Assembly: GCF_021513195.1 (NCBI RefSeq)
Contig: NZ_CP090974.1
Span: 1,748,001 to 1,812,000, forward strand
From: Shewanella sp. OMA3-2
Lineage (GTDB): Bacteria; Pseudomonadota; Gammaproteobacteria; Enterobacterales; Shewanellaceae
Direction of reading: 5' to 3'
Length of the DNA stretch: 64,000 nucleotides
The position numbers were made by a program, and so were the translations under genes. Shown in pieces: positions 1 to 8,760 of this stretch. Under the pieces are notes generated by a model. That model saw nothing but the letters and a program-made list of their open reading frames with translations, did not search any database and was not told where the DNA came from. The stretch's first letter is position 1, and each line of letters opens with the position of its first letter.

Positions 1-264
1 GCTAAAGCAGAAAAGCAGCTTAATACCAACCTTGAATGGCAAACATTATTTGCCCAACGCGTTGAGTTGCGTGAGCAAAGACAAGACAGTTTACACGCAT
101 CAGAACTGGCACAATATTATTTATACGTAGATGTGCAGCCGATAAAAGCACTTTATTGGGCCAAAATTAATTGGCGGGTGGCAAAGCAAATTAACGATCG
201 ACTTTTACTCGAAAATGCTAGGTCACTGTTAAAAAGTAGCCAGCAAGATAAAGAGACGGCATAA
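1..264 (+). CDS. C-terminal end of a TPR-like protein (partial at window start)
   Basis: Frame 1 is open from the first base to the TAA ending at 264, giving 88 C-terminal residues of a protein that begins outside the window. The segment is helical, with the alternating small and aromatic pattern (ALYWAKINWRVAK) seen in TPR-like helices. It ends 32 bases before the HupE-like gene on the same strand, so the two may be cotranscribed. The TPR assignment rests on composition and on my memory that a TPR gene precedes this HupE-like family in Shewanella. No catalytic motif is visible. Confidence 0.5.
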   Translation, partial: AKAEKQLNTNLEWQTLFAQRVELREQRQDSLHASELAQYYLYVDVQPIKALYWAKINWRVAKQINDRLLLENARSLLKSSQQDKETA

Positions 265-296
265 GCGGTGTATTTGGGATAATAAGGGAATAGACA

Positions 297-1421
297 GTGA
301 ATGTAATTAAACCAGTATTATTGATGATGAAAGTCTGTGTGATCTTACTAGCAATTCTGTCTAGTTATGGCAGCATGGCTCATCAAATGAGCACCAGTTA
401 TTTGTCGATAAAAATTGACGCTCAGGGGCAAGTTCAGGGAACATGGCAACTTCGTCTATTTGACCTTTCTCAGCTAATTGATATTGATAATAATCAAGAT
501 GGCCAACTTACCTGGCAAGAGATACAGATTAATAAACTTGCCACTAGCCAGTATTTACAGTCAGCTTTACAGATCAGTCGTGAGCAAACCTGCGGGCTAA
601 TTTTTGATGTTGATCAGCAAATCGATCAACATTTTAATGAAGGGTATTTAGTGACTTCATTTAGTGGCCAATGCCATAGTATGGGGGCATTAAAAATTGA
701 TTATCAAGCGATGTTTGAAATCGATACCGACCATAAATCGATAGTCACTATTGAAGCACCCGAGCATCAATATACTCGAGTCATCAGTAATGATAATCGC
801 ACCTTGTTGATTAATCTCGCTGAAAGCCAAATTAGCGATACCTTTGTTGAGTATGTTTATCAAGGCATTATTCATATTTGGAAAGGCACCGACCATATTC
901 TATTTTTATTAGCTTTACTGCTAACGTGTGTATTAAGCCGCGAGCAAAAACAATGGCAAGGGATTAAAAGTAAAATCCAAATTGTAAAACAAACTGCTTG
1001 GATTGTTACCGCATTTACGCTGGCGCATTCAATTACGCTTACCACCACAGCAATGGGTGTTATTAATTTTAGTAGCCACTGGATAGAGCTGGGTATTGCC
1101 TTATCAGTATTGTTAGCAGCCTTGAATAATGTTTGGCCAGTCGTGTTGAGATTAGGCTGGATTACCTTTGCATTTGGCTTATTACACGGTATGGGGTTTG
1201 CGGGAGTTTTAGGTGAACTTGGATTACCTGAAAATCAAAAAGTATTCACTATTCTAGCGTTCAACTTAGGTGTAGAAGTTGGGCAACTCGCTATTTTAAT
1301 GCTGGTATTACCTTTGTTAATGTTGGTTCGCCACACACTCTGGTATAAAAAGTGGGGGATGCAACTGGGGTCAATCATGATTGCCTTAATGGCCATTCAG
1401 TGGTCTATAGAACGCTTTTAA
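297..1421 (+). CDS. HupE/UreJ-family membrane protein with an EF-hand-like loop
   Basis: 374 residues read from a GTG start at 297; the next in-frame ATGs lie at 324 and 327. A hydrophobic N-terminal segment (about 12-28) ends at AHQ, as in an exported protein. Residues 64-75 form a full EF-hand-type loop with acidic or amide residues at positions 1, 3 and 5, Gly at 6 and Glu at 12 (D64, N66, D68, G69, E75), so the soluble domain may bind calcium. The C-terminal half (about 185-374) is a multi-helix membrane domain with HIWKGTDHILFLL and LLHGMGFAGVLGELG, typical of the HupE/UreJ_2 family. Relatives are linked to hydrogenase or urease metal supply, but no such genes are nearby, so the substrate is unknown. 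Confidence 0.75.
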   Translation: MNVIKPVLLMMKVCVILLAILSSYGSMAHQMSTSYLSIKIDAQGQVQGTWQLRLFDLSQLIDIDNNQDGQLTWQEIQINKLATSQYLQSALQISREQTCGLIFDVDQQIDQHFNEGYLVTSFSGQCHSMGALKIDYQAMFEIDTDHKSIVTIEAPEHQYTRVISNDNRTLLINLAESQISDTFVEYVYQGIIHIWKGTDHILFLLALLLTCVLSREQKQWQGIKSKIQIVKQTAWIVTAFTLAHSITLTTTAMGVINFSSHWIELGIALSVLLAALNNVWPVVLRLGWITFAFGLLHGMGFAGVLGELGLPENQKVFTILAFNLGVEVGQLAILMLVLPLLMLVRHTLWYKKWGMQLGSIMIALMAIQWSIERF

Positions 1422-1457
1422 TAGGTAATATCGACATATTATAGATGTTGCTATTTT

Positions 1458-1507
1458 AGAGGGGTTAACTTCCAATGAGGAAAAGATTGTTCGAGTTAAT
1501 CCCCTTT
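1458..1507. terminator. possible terminator between convergent genes
   Basis: AGGGGTTAACT and AGTTAATCCCCT can pair with one bulge across a 23-base loop, and the plus strand continues TTGTTTTT. It lies between the ends of the HupE-like gene (+) and the minus-strand gene stopping at 1578. The long loop makes this uncertain. Confidence 0.3.
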
Positions 1508-1577
1508 GTTTTTCGTAGATCAATGTTATGCAAGCCGTTATGCTTGGTCTTTACAGCAATATCTTACGACGCAGCTA

Positions 1578-2639
1578 TTAGTCCCTGGCCATCTTTTGTA
1601 AAAACTCTAAGCGTTGCAGTTCTTGCTCATCGGGTTGCCATTGCTCATCTGATAGTTGCTCTACAGCAAAGTCGCCAAGATCAAAACTAGCTTGCTCGCT
1701 ATGGCCATAACGCGTTAACTCTCCAGGCACTCCTGGGCGAAGCTCTAATACAAAAGTCGCTATTTTGAACGGACCTGAGTGTTGTGCAAGTACCGCTTTA
1801 TAGGCTTTAAGCTCGATTTCAGCCTCACCTTGTGACAGTTTTTCTGAGCCGGTAAGTAGTGCTATTGGCTGACCGTTTTGTTGGTGTAAGTTGGCCCGTA
1901 AACGATAATAGCCCGCTTTTTCAACGGCGAGTTTGACGGGGATAACCATATCACTGCCTTCTGCCCGTACGTTACCTACACCGGTAATCGTGGCTGCTGG
2001 ATAACTGTACTCAATACCTGTTGATATTGTTTGTTTTTTGCCTTTAGCGCTAAATGTCACCCTGACTTCTATGGGGCCGTCCCATTCTTCTTTGGCGTCT
2101 AACCTTGCAGTCCATTCCCCTTTACTGCTAAGCATATCCTCTTTGCCTAATATGTCATTACTCTGATTTTGTTCGCTTTTAAGCGAGACATTTACCGAGG
2201 TCACTGCCATGCCGTTGACGACAAGTTTAACTATTACAGGTTCAGGGTAGCTGAAACGATATTGGGGGAGCACTATGCTAGCGCTGCCACCGTCTTGTAA
2301 CATAACGGATTGTGGCAGGTAATTATTGGGATTAAGTAAGTGGGTATCTTCAGCTGTTAATGGCATTGAGTAAGCTGGTAGCGTCAGCTCACTTGCATAA
2401 GCATCGGCCAACAAAGAGAAACTCTCACTGATAGACTCTGGAATGGTTTCTACTTGATCCTTTATCCTGGGCTTTGTCTGAACAGTTTGAGTTGACGGCT
2501 GAGTAATAGAAGGCTCCTTTTGGGGCGTAATCGACGCCTGATCGGGCAATGTTGCCGGCTCAGAGGTGAAATACCAATACCCTGCTAGACCGACTAGCAG
2601 GGTAATAGTACTGACAACTTTTTTATTAGGCTTTTTCAT
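1578..2639 (-). CDS. membrane-anchored periplasmic protein of unknown function, lipase partner
   Basis: 353 residues. An N-terminal Lys-rich stretch and one hydrophobic helix (about 9-26) are followed by a Pro/Thr/Gln-rich linker (about 28-65), then a region rich in beta-type sequence. This suggests a periplasmic domain tethered to the inner membrane. It starts 6 bases after the stop of the lipase-like gene, so the two are almost certainly cotranscribed. The placement recalls a lipase-specific foldase, and the length and single anchor fit, but I do not see the foldase signature (RxxxFDY/FxCxxxA). I do not recognise the family; a role in secretion or folding of the neighbouring hydrolase is inference. 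Confidence 0.65.
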   Translation of the reverse strand: MKKPNKKVVSTITLLVGLAGYWYFTSEPATLPDQASITPQKEPSITQPSTQTVQTKPRIKDQVETIPESISESFSLLADAYASELTLPAYSMPLTAEDTHLLNPNNYLPQSVMLQDGGSASIVLPQYRFSYPEPVIVKLVVNGMAVTSVNVSLKSEQNQSNDILGKEDMLSSKGEWTARLDAKEEWDGPIEVRVTFSAKGKKQTISTGIEYSYPAATITGVGNVRAEGSDMVIPVKLAVEKAGYYRLRANLHQQNGQPIALLTGSEKLSQGEAEIELKAYKAVLAQHSGPFKIATFVLELRPGVPGELTRYGHSEQASFDLGDFAVEQLSDEQWQPDEQELQRLEFLQKMARD

Positions 2640-2645
2640 TAATAG

Positions 2646-3695
2646 TTAATTTGCCGCTTGATAAACGAGTGATGACATACTCGTGCTCGCTGAATTGCGG
2701 ACTAATCGGTAACGTGAACTAAACACCCACCAACCGCGTTTTTCTTCATAGGTATTAAACTGCAAATTGCCACCATTTAGGTAATTAACACGGCTATTCG
2801 CTGTTGTTACTTCATCTTTAGCGCTGTTTAAAATCGTGTCACCGTGGCTGTAGCCTTCACTCATTAACATAGGATAATGATATGGCATAAACTGGCTTGG
2901 ACCACTGACCGATTTAAGTTTACCATCGAATGCAACACTCGTTGAGCAGCTGTTATAACTGCCTACTGATGCAGCACCACAGCTTGAGTGACTTGCGACA
3001 ACACCATCATCTTCACCGGGTAAAAACGCACCTGTTGCCCCTAAAAAGTCAGACCCTGCCCCAGCAAAACGTAAACGTGGCACTCTACTGCCAGGAAAGG
3101 CTGCAAGTTGGCGAGCACTATTAACCCGTAAATCATTAAGCACACCAATTGTTGATGGTGTTGGAGTGGTACCTAACCATAGGGAAACTGCAAATCTTAA
3201 TGTGGCATCGATAAGCCCTGTGCCATTGGCAACATTGACGGCAAGATCGGCTAATTCAACACCACCACCTGCACCAGCAAAGTCGAAGGTAGCCACAATG
3301 TTTAATGGCTGTAGACCGGCATTTTGTAACCATAGTGCCTGATTATCAATAATATAACGGGTAACTAAATCACCAGTAGAGTGGGTTACAAATATGCAGC
3401 CGCTGGCACAGGTGCCATCACGGGACATTTGCTGTAATTTAGGCCATACGTAATTGCTAGTGATCTTGTTTGCAATACGTTCTTGTGATGGCCAATCGAT
3501 ACGTTCATCGGCACGATCCCGCCAATATTCGGCCCAATATTGATCGCCATTATTGCTAACTTGGGCACCGGTGGGTTTACTTTGTAAGTTGTCAGGTTGA
3601 AAGCCGTGTACTAAAACGACTGGGTGGCCACCTACAGCAGCTTGAGCTGCACCACTGAGTAAGCCCGCCAAGAGTAGAAATAGTGATTTATTCAT
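2646..3695 (-). CDS. secreted lipase-like alpha/beta hydrolase
   Basis: The ATG at 3695 is chosen because it is preceded by AAGGA and begins a clean signal peptide (MNKSLFLLLAGLLSGAAQAA); a longer frame to 3770 would put a repeat-encoded hydrophobic tail in front. The product is 349 residues. VVLVHGF (H30-G31) matches the oxyanion-hole region of lipases. The nucleophile elbow reads T104-H-S106-T-G108, so the usual first Gly is Thr. Cys96 and Cys100 could form a disulphide next to it. The family suggests triacylglycerol or ester hydrolysis outside the cytoplasm; the exact substrate is unknown. It forms a two-gene operon with the anchored protein downstream. Confidence 0.75.
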   Translation of the reverse strand: MNKSLFLLLAGLLSGAAQAAVGGHPVVLVHGFQPDNLQSKPTGAQVSNNGDQYWAEYWRDRADERIDWPSQERIANKITSNYVWPKLQQMSRDGTCASGCIFVTHSTGDLVTRYIIDNQALWLQNAGLQPLNIVATFDFAGAGGGVELADLAVNVANGTGLIDATLRFAVSLWLGTTPTPSTIGVLNDLRVNSARQLAAFPGSRVPRLRFAGAGSDFLGATGAFLPGEDDGVVASHSSCGAASVGSYNSCSTSVAFDGKLKSVSGPSQFMPYHYPMLMSEGYSHGDTILNSAKDEVTTANSRVNYLNGGNLQFNTYEEKRGWWVFSSRYRLVRNSASTSMSSLVYQAAN

Positions 3696-3732
3696 TTGAT
3701 ATCCTTGTCTATTGCCTGCTACTGCGGCCACA

Positions 3733-3768
3733 ATTACGACGATCATTACGACGATCATTACGGCGATC
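3733..3768. repeat. three tandem 12-bp units upstream of the lipase gene
   Basis: ATTACGACGATC, ATTACGACGATC and ATTACGGCGATC follow one another exactly, 38 bp upstream of the preferred lipase start. They may be a simple repeat or helically phased sites in the promoter. Read as protein they give the repetitive MIVVMIVV extension that makes the longer lipase start unlikely. Confidence 0.8.
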
Positions 3769-4140
3769 AACTACCGCAATAGTGGCGCTAGCATTTTTAT
3801 TAAAATTCGGGGTTTAATTAATTTTTTTTACTTTCAGCAATCAACATAGAGGAGAAAAAAAGATTGCAACAGTTAAAAATTTGCCATTTTATGGCAATGA
3901 AGGGGCTTGCGTTTGAATGTTTTATGCTCAACTTTATAAGGTTATTTCAAAGGTGTTTGCCATGAGTGATTTTACGACATGGTAATTGTCAGTTTTAATT
4001 AGATGTCGATTAACAATTTATTAACACTGGCGTTTTAAGTTTTTACTCCAATTATTTTTAAAAGAGGTTACTTAATCTATGATTACTTGTTATTTCGCTT
4101 TGTTAGAATAAAAAACAAGCTTGCGTAGGTATTTTTAGCT
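3769..4140. other. AT-rich intergenic stretch without a gene
   Basis: No supported ORF, RNA gene or strong hairpin. It presumably holds the lipase promoter and the lost 5' part of the decayed chemotaxis gene that follows. Confidence 0.5.
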
Positions 4141-4503
4141 GCAATCGCGATTATTACTAGCATCGTATTTAATTGGTTGGTCACAACAAGCGCGATGTCA
4201 CCTATTACCGATATCCTTTCTAAGTTAAAAGTGATTAAAAGTATTGTAGAACAAACCAACTTGTTAGCGCTAAATGTTGCTATTGAGGCCGCTAGAGCCG
4301 GATAGCAAGGACGAAGCTTTGCGGTTGTTACTGATGAGGTACGTACTTTAACTAAGCGTACTCAATAAATCGTCGCATTATCGCTATTAATGACATTGCC
4401 CAGCACTCGATTATGGCTGCTGAAGAGTTATATCCTCAGTGAATAATTTATTAAAACTAACGAACGCCATGCGTGTTCAAGTGGGAACCTTTAAACAGCA
4501 TTA
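4141..4503 (+). pseudogene. decayed methyl-accepting chemotaxis protein, C-terminal part
   Basis: The plus strand reads IVEQTNLLALNVAIEAARAG, a stop (TAG at about 4303), then QGRSFAVVTDEVRTLTKRTQ, a stop, and IVA. This is the highly conserved signalling hairpin tip of methyl-accepting chemotaxis proteins. A hydrophobic segment before it (IITSIVFNWLV) could be the second membrane helix. After a frame change come AINDIAQHS and a tail LLKLTNAMRVQVGTFKQ typical of MCP C-termini. The ligand-binding half is missing and several stops interrupt the rest, so this is a real remnant and not a sequencing artefact. Confidence 0.85.
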
Positions 4504-4564
4504 AGTTGTCTGTATAAGTATAAGTATAACCCTAGAGTTAGCTTGTTTTTAATAAGACATTTTA

Positions 4565-4598
4565 CAAAAAAGAAGCCAATAGTTTCCTATGGCTCCTT
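4565..4598 (-). terminator. intrinsic terminator of ilvIH
   Basis: On the minus strand GGAGCCATAG, loop GAAA, and CTATTGGCTTC pair with small bulges, followed by TTTTTT. It lies about 70 bp beyond the ilvH stop. Confidence 0.7.
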
Positions 4599-4670
4599 AA
4601 TTTATTACTGTTACGCTAATCTGTTAACTGGTCACTCAATTGGTCACTTAGTTAGCTAAAAGATAAGCTA

Positions 4671-5165
4671 CTAAGCTTTCATCGCCTTTTCTCCACGTGA
4701 AAGACCGACGACACCAGAACGAGACACTTCAATTACTTTAGTGACTTCGGTTAATGCTTTGATAAAAGCATCAACTTTATCACTTGTCCCCGCCATTTGT
4801 ATGGTGTAAAGACTTGCGGTTACATCAACAATTTGGCCACGAAAAATGTCCGTAGTACGTTTAACTTCCTCACGGGTATCACCAATGGCTTTTACCTTGA
4901 TTAAGGCTAACTCGCGTTCAATATGAGCCGCTTCAGTGATGTTAGCGACTTTTAGAATATCAATAAGCTTATGCAGTTGTTTTTCTATCTGTTCTAGCAC
5001 TTTTTCATCAGCTACTACGGTAATGTTTAACCGTGATAACGTGTGATCTTCCGTTGGCGCAACGGTTAAGCTTTCAATGTTATAACCACGCTGTGAAAAC
5101 AAGCCGACAACGCGAGAAAGGGCACCAGGTTGGTTTTCAAGTAATACAGAAATAATACGACGCAT
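4671..5165 (-). CDS. ilvH: acetolactate synthase III small (regulatory) subunit
   Basis: 164 residues, the usual length for IlvH. It starts MRRIISVLLENQPGALSRVVGLFS, an N-terminal ACT domain that binds valine, followed by the C-terminal ALS small-subunit domain (FRGQIVDVTASLYTIQMAGT). The ATG at 5165 shares one base with the ilvI stop (TAATG), which indicates translational coupling; an in-frame upstream TTG at 5192 is inside ilvI and not needed. IlvH stabilises the catalytic subunit and gives feedback inhibition by valine in isoleucine/valine synthesis. The gene is intact although its partner ilvI is frameshifted. Confidence 0.95.
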   Translation of the reverse strand: MRRIISVLLENQPGALSRVVGLFSQRGYNIESLTVAPTEDHTLSRLNITVVADEKVLEQIEKQLHKLIDILKVANITEAAHIERELALIKVKAIGDTREEVKRTTDIFRGQIVDVTASLYTIQMAGTSDKVDAFIKALTEVTKVIEVSRSGVVGLSRGEKAMKA

Positions 5166-6884
5166 TAGCTTTTCTCCGTTTTGCTTAACCACATTTCATT
5201 CATTGCACCACCACGAATTAACATGGGATAAACGTGTTCAGTCTCATCAACACTAATATCAACAAACACTAATCTGTCCTTAATGGCCAATGCTTCGGCC
5301 AGTTTTGACTCTAACTCGTTTGGATCGCTAATGGTCATCCCTACATGACCATACGCTTCGGCAATTTTGGCGAAGTTAGGCACAGAATCCATGTAGGAGT
5401 GTGAGTGGCGGCCGGAATAAATCATATCTTGCCATTGTTTAACCATGCCTAAAAAGCGGTTATTCAAGTTAATAATTTTAACCGGAGTATCGTATTGCAA
5501 TGCTGTTGATAGCTCTTGAATATTCATTTGAATAGAACCATCGCCAGTAACACACACGACAGTTTCCTCAGGGAAAGCCATTTTAACGCCCATCGCCGCA
5601 GGTAAACCAAAGCCCATGGTGCCAAGGCCACCAGAGTTAATCCAGCGGCGTGGTTTATCAAACGGGTAATATAGTGCGGCAAACATTTGATGCTGGCCCA
5701 CATCAGAAGAGACATAAGCATCACCATTGGTTAGCTTGTATAAAGTTTCGATAACTTGCTGTGGCTTAATGCGGTCAGTGGTTCTATCAAACTCTAAGCA
5801 CTGTTGAGCACGCCATTGGGTGATTTGTTGCCACCATTCATTTAATGCTTCAGTGTCATTTTTTCCCTTACTGCTAGCTAACAACTCAAGCATTGTATCA
5901 AGGATATTATCTGCTGAACCTACAATTGGAATGTCTACCCTGGACCGTTTTTGAAATAGAAGAGGGGTCAATATCTATGTGTAAAATTGTGGCATTAGGG
6001 CAATACTTATCAACATTGTTAGTCGTACGATCATCAAAGCGAACGCCAATACCAAAGATTAAATCACAATTATGCATAGCATTGTTGGCTTCAAATGTAC
6101 CATGCATACCCAACATGCCTAAGCTTTGCTTATGGGTGCCAGGGAACGCCCCTAAGCCCATTAATGTGCTAATGACTGGAATATTAAGTTGTTCGGCAAG
6201 TGATAAAATTTGTTGATCACACTCAGAAATAATTGCCCCACCACCGACATAAAGCACTGGCTTTTTGGCTGCTAATAACGCTTGAAGCCCACGACGGATT
6301 TGACCTTTATGGCCAGTTGTCGTTGGATTGTATGAACGCATTTTTACACTGTCTGGGTAAACATAGTCATAAAGGTTATCAGGGCTTAAACAATCTTTAG
6401 GTAAATCAATGACCACAGGGCCTGGGCGACCTGTAGAGGCGATAAAAAATGCCTTCTTAACTATTTCAGGAATATCTGCGGGGTTTTTTACTAAAAAGCT
6501 GTGTTTAACGATAGGTCTAGATATACCAATCATGTCACATTCTTGGAAGGCATCATTACCAATTAACGAGCTTGGTACTTGGCCAGATAACACCACCAAG
6601 GGAATAGAGTCCATATAAGCTGTTGCAATACCGGTAATGGCATTTGTTGCCCCAGGACCTGAAGTGACAAGTACCACGCCAACTTTACCCGTGGCGCGGG
6701 CATACCCATCGGCCATATGAACAGCAGCTTGCTCATGACGGACTAATATATGTTCTACACCAGCTATTTTATGGAGGGCATCATAGATATCTAAAACAGA
6801 ACCACCGGGGTAACCAAAAATATGGCTAACACCTTCATCTATTAATGAGCGCACAATCATACTGGCGCCAGAAAGCTTTTCCAT
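5165..6884 (-). pseudogene. ilvI: acetolactate synthase III large subunit, broken by a one-base frameshift
   Basis: Two overlapping frames together give a full-length (about 572-residue) thiamine-diphosphate enzyme. The first (6884 to 5907) runs from [19 protein letters not shown] through the ThDP Glu region ([19 protein letters not shown]) to [16 protein letters not shown]. The second (5971 to 5165) resumes at [16 protein letters not shown] and contains the ThDP/Mg site ([14 protein letters not shown]... [12 protein letters not shown]). The join matches E. coli IlvI if one base is removed from the CCC at 5938-5940 (GGG on the coding strand). Everything else is conserved, so this is either a sequence error, a very recent mutation or a recoded site. 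The enzyme makes acetolactate/acetohydroxybutyrate for Val, Leu and Ile. Confidence 0.9.
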
Positions 6885-6897
6885 GAAATGAATCCTC

Positions 6898-7044
6898 TTA
6901 AGTTACCGTTATGGTAAACAGTATCTTGCATACAACGACGGTAATCGTTCTAAAAAATAAACTTAAACGGTTATTTAAGTCTGTTAAAGGTAAGACTTGC
7001 CTTAATCCTATTATCCGCTCTGCAGAACGGATAAGCTTCATCAT
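6898..7044 (-). promoter_or_regulatory. candidate Ile/Val/Leu-rich leader ORF upstream of ilvI
   Basis: A 48-codon ORF starting at tandem ATGs (7044, 7041) ends 13 bases before the ilvI start. Roughly two fifths of its residues are Leu, Ile or Val, with clusters such as [16 protein letters not shown]. Just inside its start is a 10-bp hairpin (7011-7034, loop TGCA). The layout is what an attenuation leader would look like. However, there is no clear ribosome site, no U-run terminator, and E. coli ilvIH is controlled by Lrp and not by attenuation. It may be chance coding in the leader. Confidence 0.25.
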
Positions 7045-7160
7045 ATGTAAATCTATATTTACTGCAAGTGTTTTGTTTATTTTTTTAATTTGTTTGAAAA
7101 TATTTCATATTTAATCTATGTAAAATGCTGTTGACGCAATAGTCTGTAGGGCACATAAAC

Positions 7161-7193
7161 AAAAAAGCCATCAAACAAGTGTTTGATGGCTTT
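7161..7193 (-). terminator. intrinsic terminator of the Bcr/CflA gene
   Basis: On the minus strand AAAGCCATCAAACA, loop CT, TGTTTGATGGCTTT, then TTTG. This strong 14-bp stem lies about 35 bp past the stop at 7229. Confidence 0.85.
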
Positions 7194-7228
7194 AAGTCAC
7201 TTACGCGTTAACTTACGAATGATAGTTA

Positions 7229-8455
7229 TCAGTTATCAGTTATCGTATGAGATTTACTTTGATAGTTTTGTAATATCTGACATGCGGCAACCATTAAAAT
7301 GGCGACTAACATTAAGCTAGCGAATGGCACAGCAGTGCCATTATAAAAATAGGCGAGTAGCGGTCCCGCAGTTGCCCCGAAGCCAAATCGTAATGTACCA
7401 ATAACCGCAGTAGCCGTACCGGTTTCTTGCTTGAATTTCATTAGCACAATCGCATCAGCATTCACAGACATAATCCCTAATGCGCCCATTAATGGGATCA
7501 GCATCATCACTGTAAAGTGGTAACTTAAATCAGACACATTAACCAGTACCAGTCCAATAGCGGCGATAGCGGCAAAAAAGGTACCCGCATGCAGCATACG
7601 TTTTGAGCCATATCGACTGACAATGCGTGAGTTCACAATGTTGGCTAACATTAATGCACCGACATTAGAGCTAAAGAGGATGGCAAACAATGACTTGTCT
7701 AATTCAAATACTTCCATGTACACAAATGGAGATGCGGTTAAATAGCAAAAGAATGCAAAAGAGGTTAGTACGCCACTGGCAATGTGTAATTTGACACCTT
7801 GGCGAGAAAAAACGGTGTAATAAGATCGAAAAAACGATTTTTGGCTACGTTGTGCTAAGTCTGTATCACTGGGCATTTTTAGCTTTGTTAGCACCACGAT
7901 AAGTAGTAATGCTGCGTAGAAGCTTAATATAAAGAAGATTAAATGCCAGTCACCCAATTCTAATATAAAACTGCCTATTGTTGGGGCTATTAATGGTGCT
8001 AACATCATGATTAAACTAACGTAAGACATGCCCTTGGCGGTATTGTCACCGTAGATTTCTTTAATATAACCTGGTACCACAACTGTGGCAGCAGCGCCAA
8101 TAAAGGCTTGTAAAAAACGCAGCACAAGAAACTGTTCAATAGTTTGACTAAAACCGAGTAATAAACTGATCACACTAAAACCAATTAATCCAGTAATGAC
8201 TAAAGGTTTACGGCCAACTCTGTCAGCAATCGGACCAAATGTTAGCATGCCTAACGCATATCCTGCCAAGTAGATACTGAGCGATTGCTGCACCATGGTT
8301 ACATCGGTACCAAAACCTTTAGCTAAAGTTGACATAGCAGGTAAGTACATATCAATGGCTAAGGGTGTTATCGCAACGATTGCCGCTAACATAGGGAGCA
8401 GCATTGCTAAGTGAGGAAAAGCACTTAGAACAGCTTTGTTTGAAGATTGAGACAC
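7229..8455 (-). CDS. Bcr/CflA-family multidrug exporter (MFS)
   Basis: 408 residues with twelve predicted membrane helices. The N-terminal PLAIDMYLPAM is the hallmark of the Bcr/CflA (DHA1) subfamily, and GPIADRVGRKP between helices 2 and 3 is MFS motif A. Members export drugs such as bicyclomycin or small metabolites with proton antiport in the inner membrane; the substrate cannot be read from the sequence. The gene is monocistronic, with its own terminator, and its promoter lies in the 300-bp gap shared with the divergent SulP gene. Confidence 0.85.
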   Translation of the reverse strand: MSQSSNKAVLSAFPHLAMLLPMLAAIVAITPLAIDMYLPAMSTLAKGFGTDVTMVQQSLSIYLAGYALGMLTFGPIADRVGRKPLVITGLIGFSVISLLLGFSQTIEQFLVLRFLQAFIGAAATVVVPGYIKEIYGDNTAKGMSYVSLIMMLAPLIAPTIGSFILELGDWHLIFFILSFYAALLLIVVLTKLKMPSDTDLAQRSQKSFFRSYYTVFSRQGVKLHIASGVLTSFAFFCYLTASPFVYMEVFELDKSLFAILFSSNVGALMLANIVNSRIVSRYGSKRMLHAGTFFAAIAAIGLVLVNVSDLSYHFTVMMLIPLMGALGIMSVNADAIVLMKFKQETGTATAVIGTLRFGFGATAGPLLAYFYNGTAVPFASLMLVAILMVAACQILQNYQSKSHTITDN

Positions 8456-8760
8456 AAAAACCTCAGGAAATTAGGGAAAAGCCATTTGGAGTAAATAAAT
8501 GAGAAATTATATTTCAGCAGAATAGTTTAGCATGTAATTCGGACTTTGGATTTGAGATTTTGTAATCAAAAGTCTCAATTTTTCTAATCATCTAACAAAG
8601 CGGGTTAATGTCTATCAAGGTCTATTACTACATTATGTCGCATCAGTTCCTAAATAGATGTCATATTTTTGTGTTAGAAAAAAATTACCTATAAGTTGCT
8701 GTAATTTGCCTAATAAGAACCTATGATTGCAGCATTAGCTGTAATGACAAGGAAACTGCT
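8456..8760. other. divergent promoter region, no gene seen
   Basis: This 305-bp gap separates the minus-strand exporter from the plus-strand SulP gene. It must hold both promoters. I see no RNA gene or conserved operator. Confidence 0.5.

Noticed and set aside
1475..1690. 71-codon plus-strand ORF after the HupE-like gene
   Set aside because: It overlaps the 3' end of the well-supported minus-strand lipase-partner gene and has no family resemblance.
7011..7034. Terminator at the hairpin in the ilvI leader
   Set aside because: The 10-bp stem is strong, but no T-run follows on either strand, so it is not a standard intrinsic terminator.
6911..7114. 67-codon plus-strand ORF upstream of ilvI
   Set aside because: It lies antisense to the ilvI leader and promoter, is AT-rich, and shows no ribosome site or recognisable motif.
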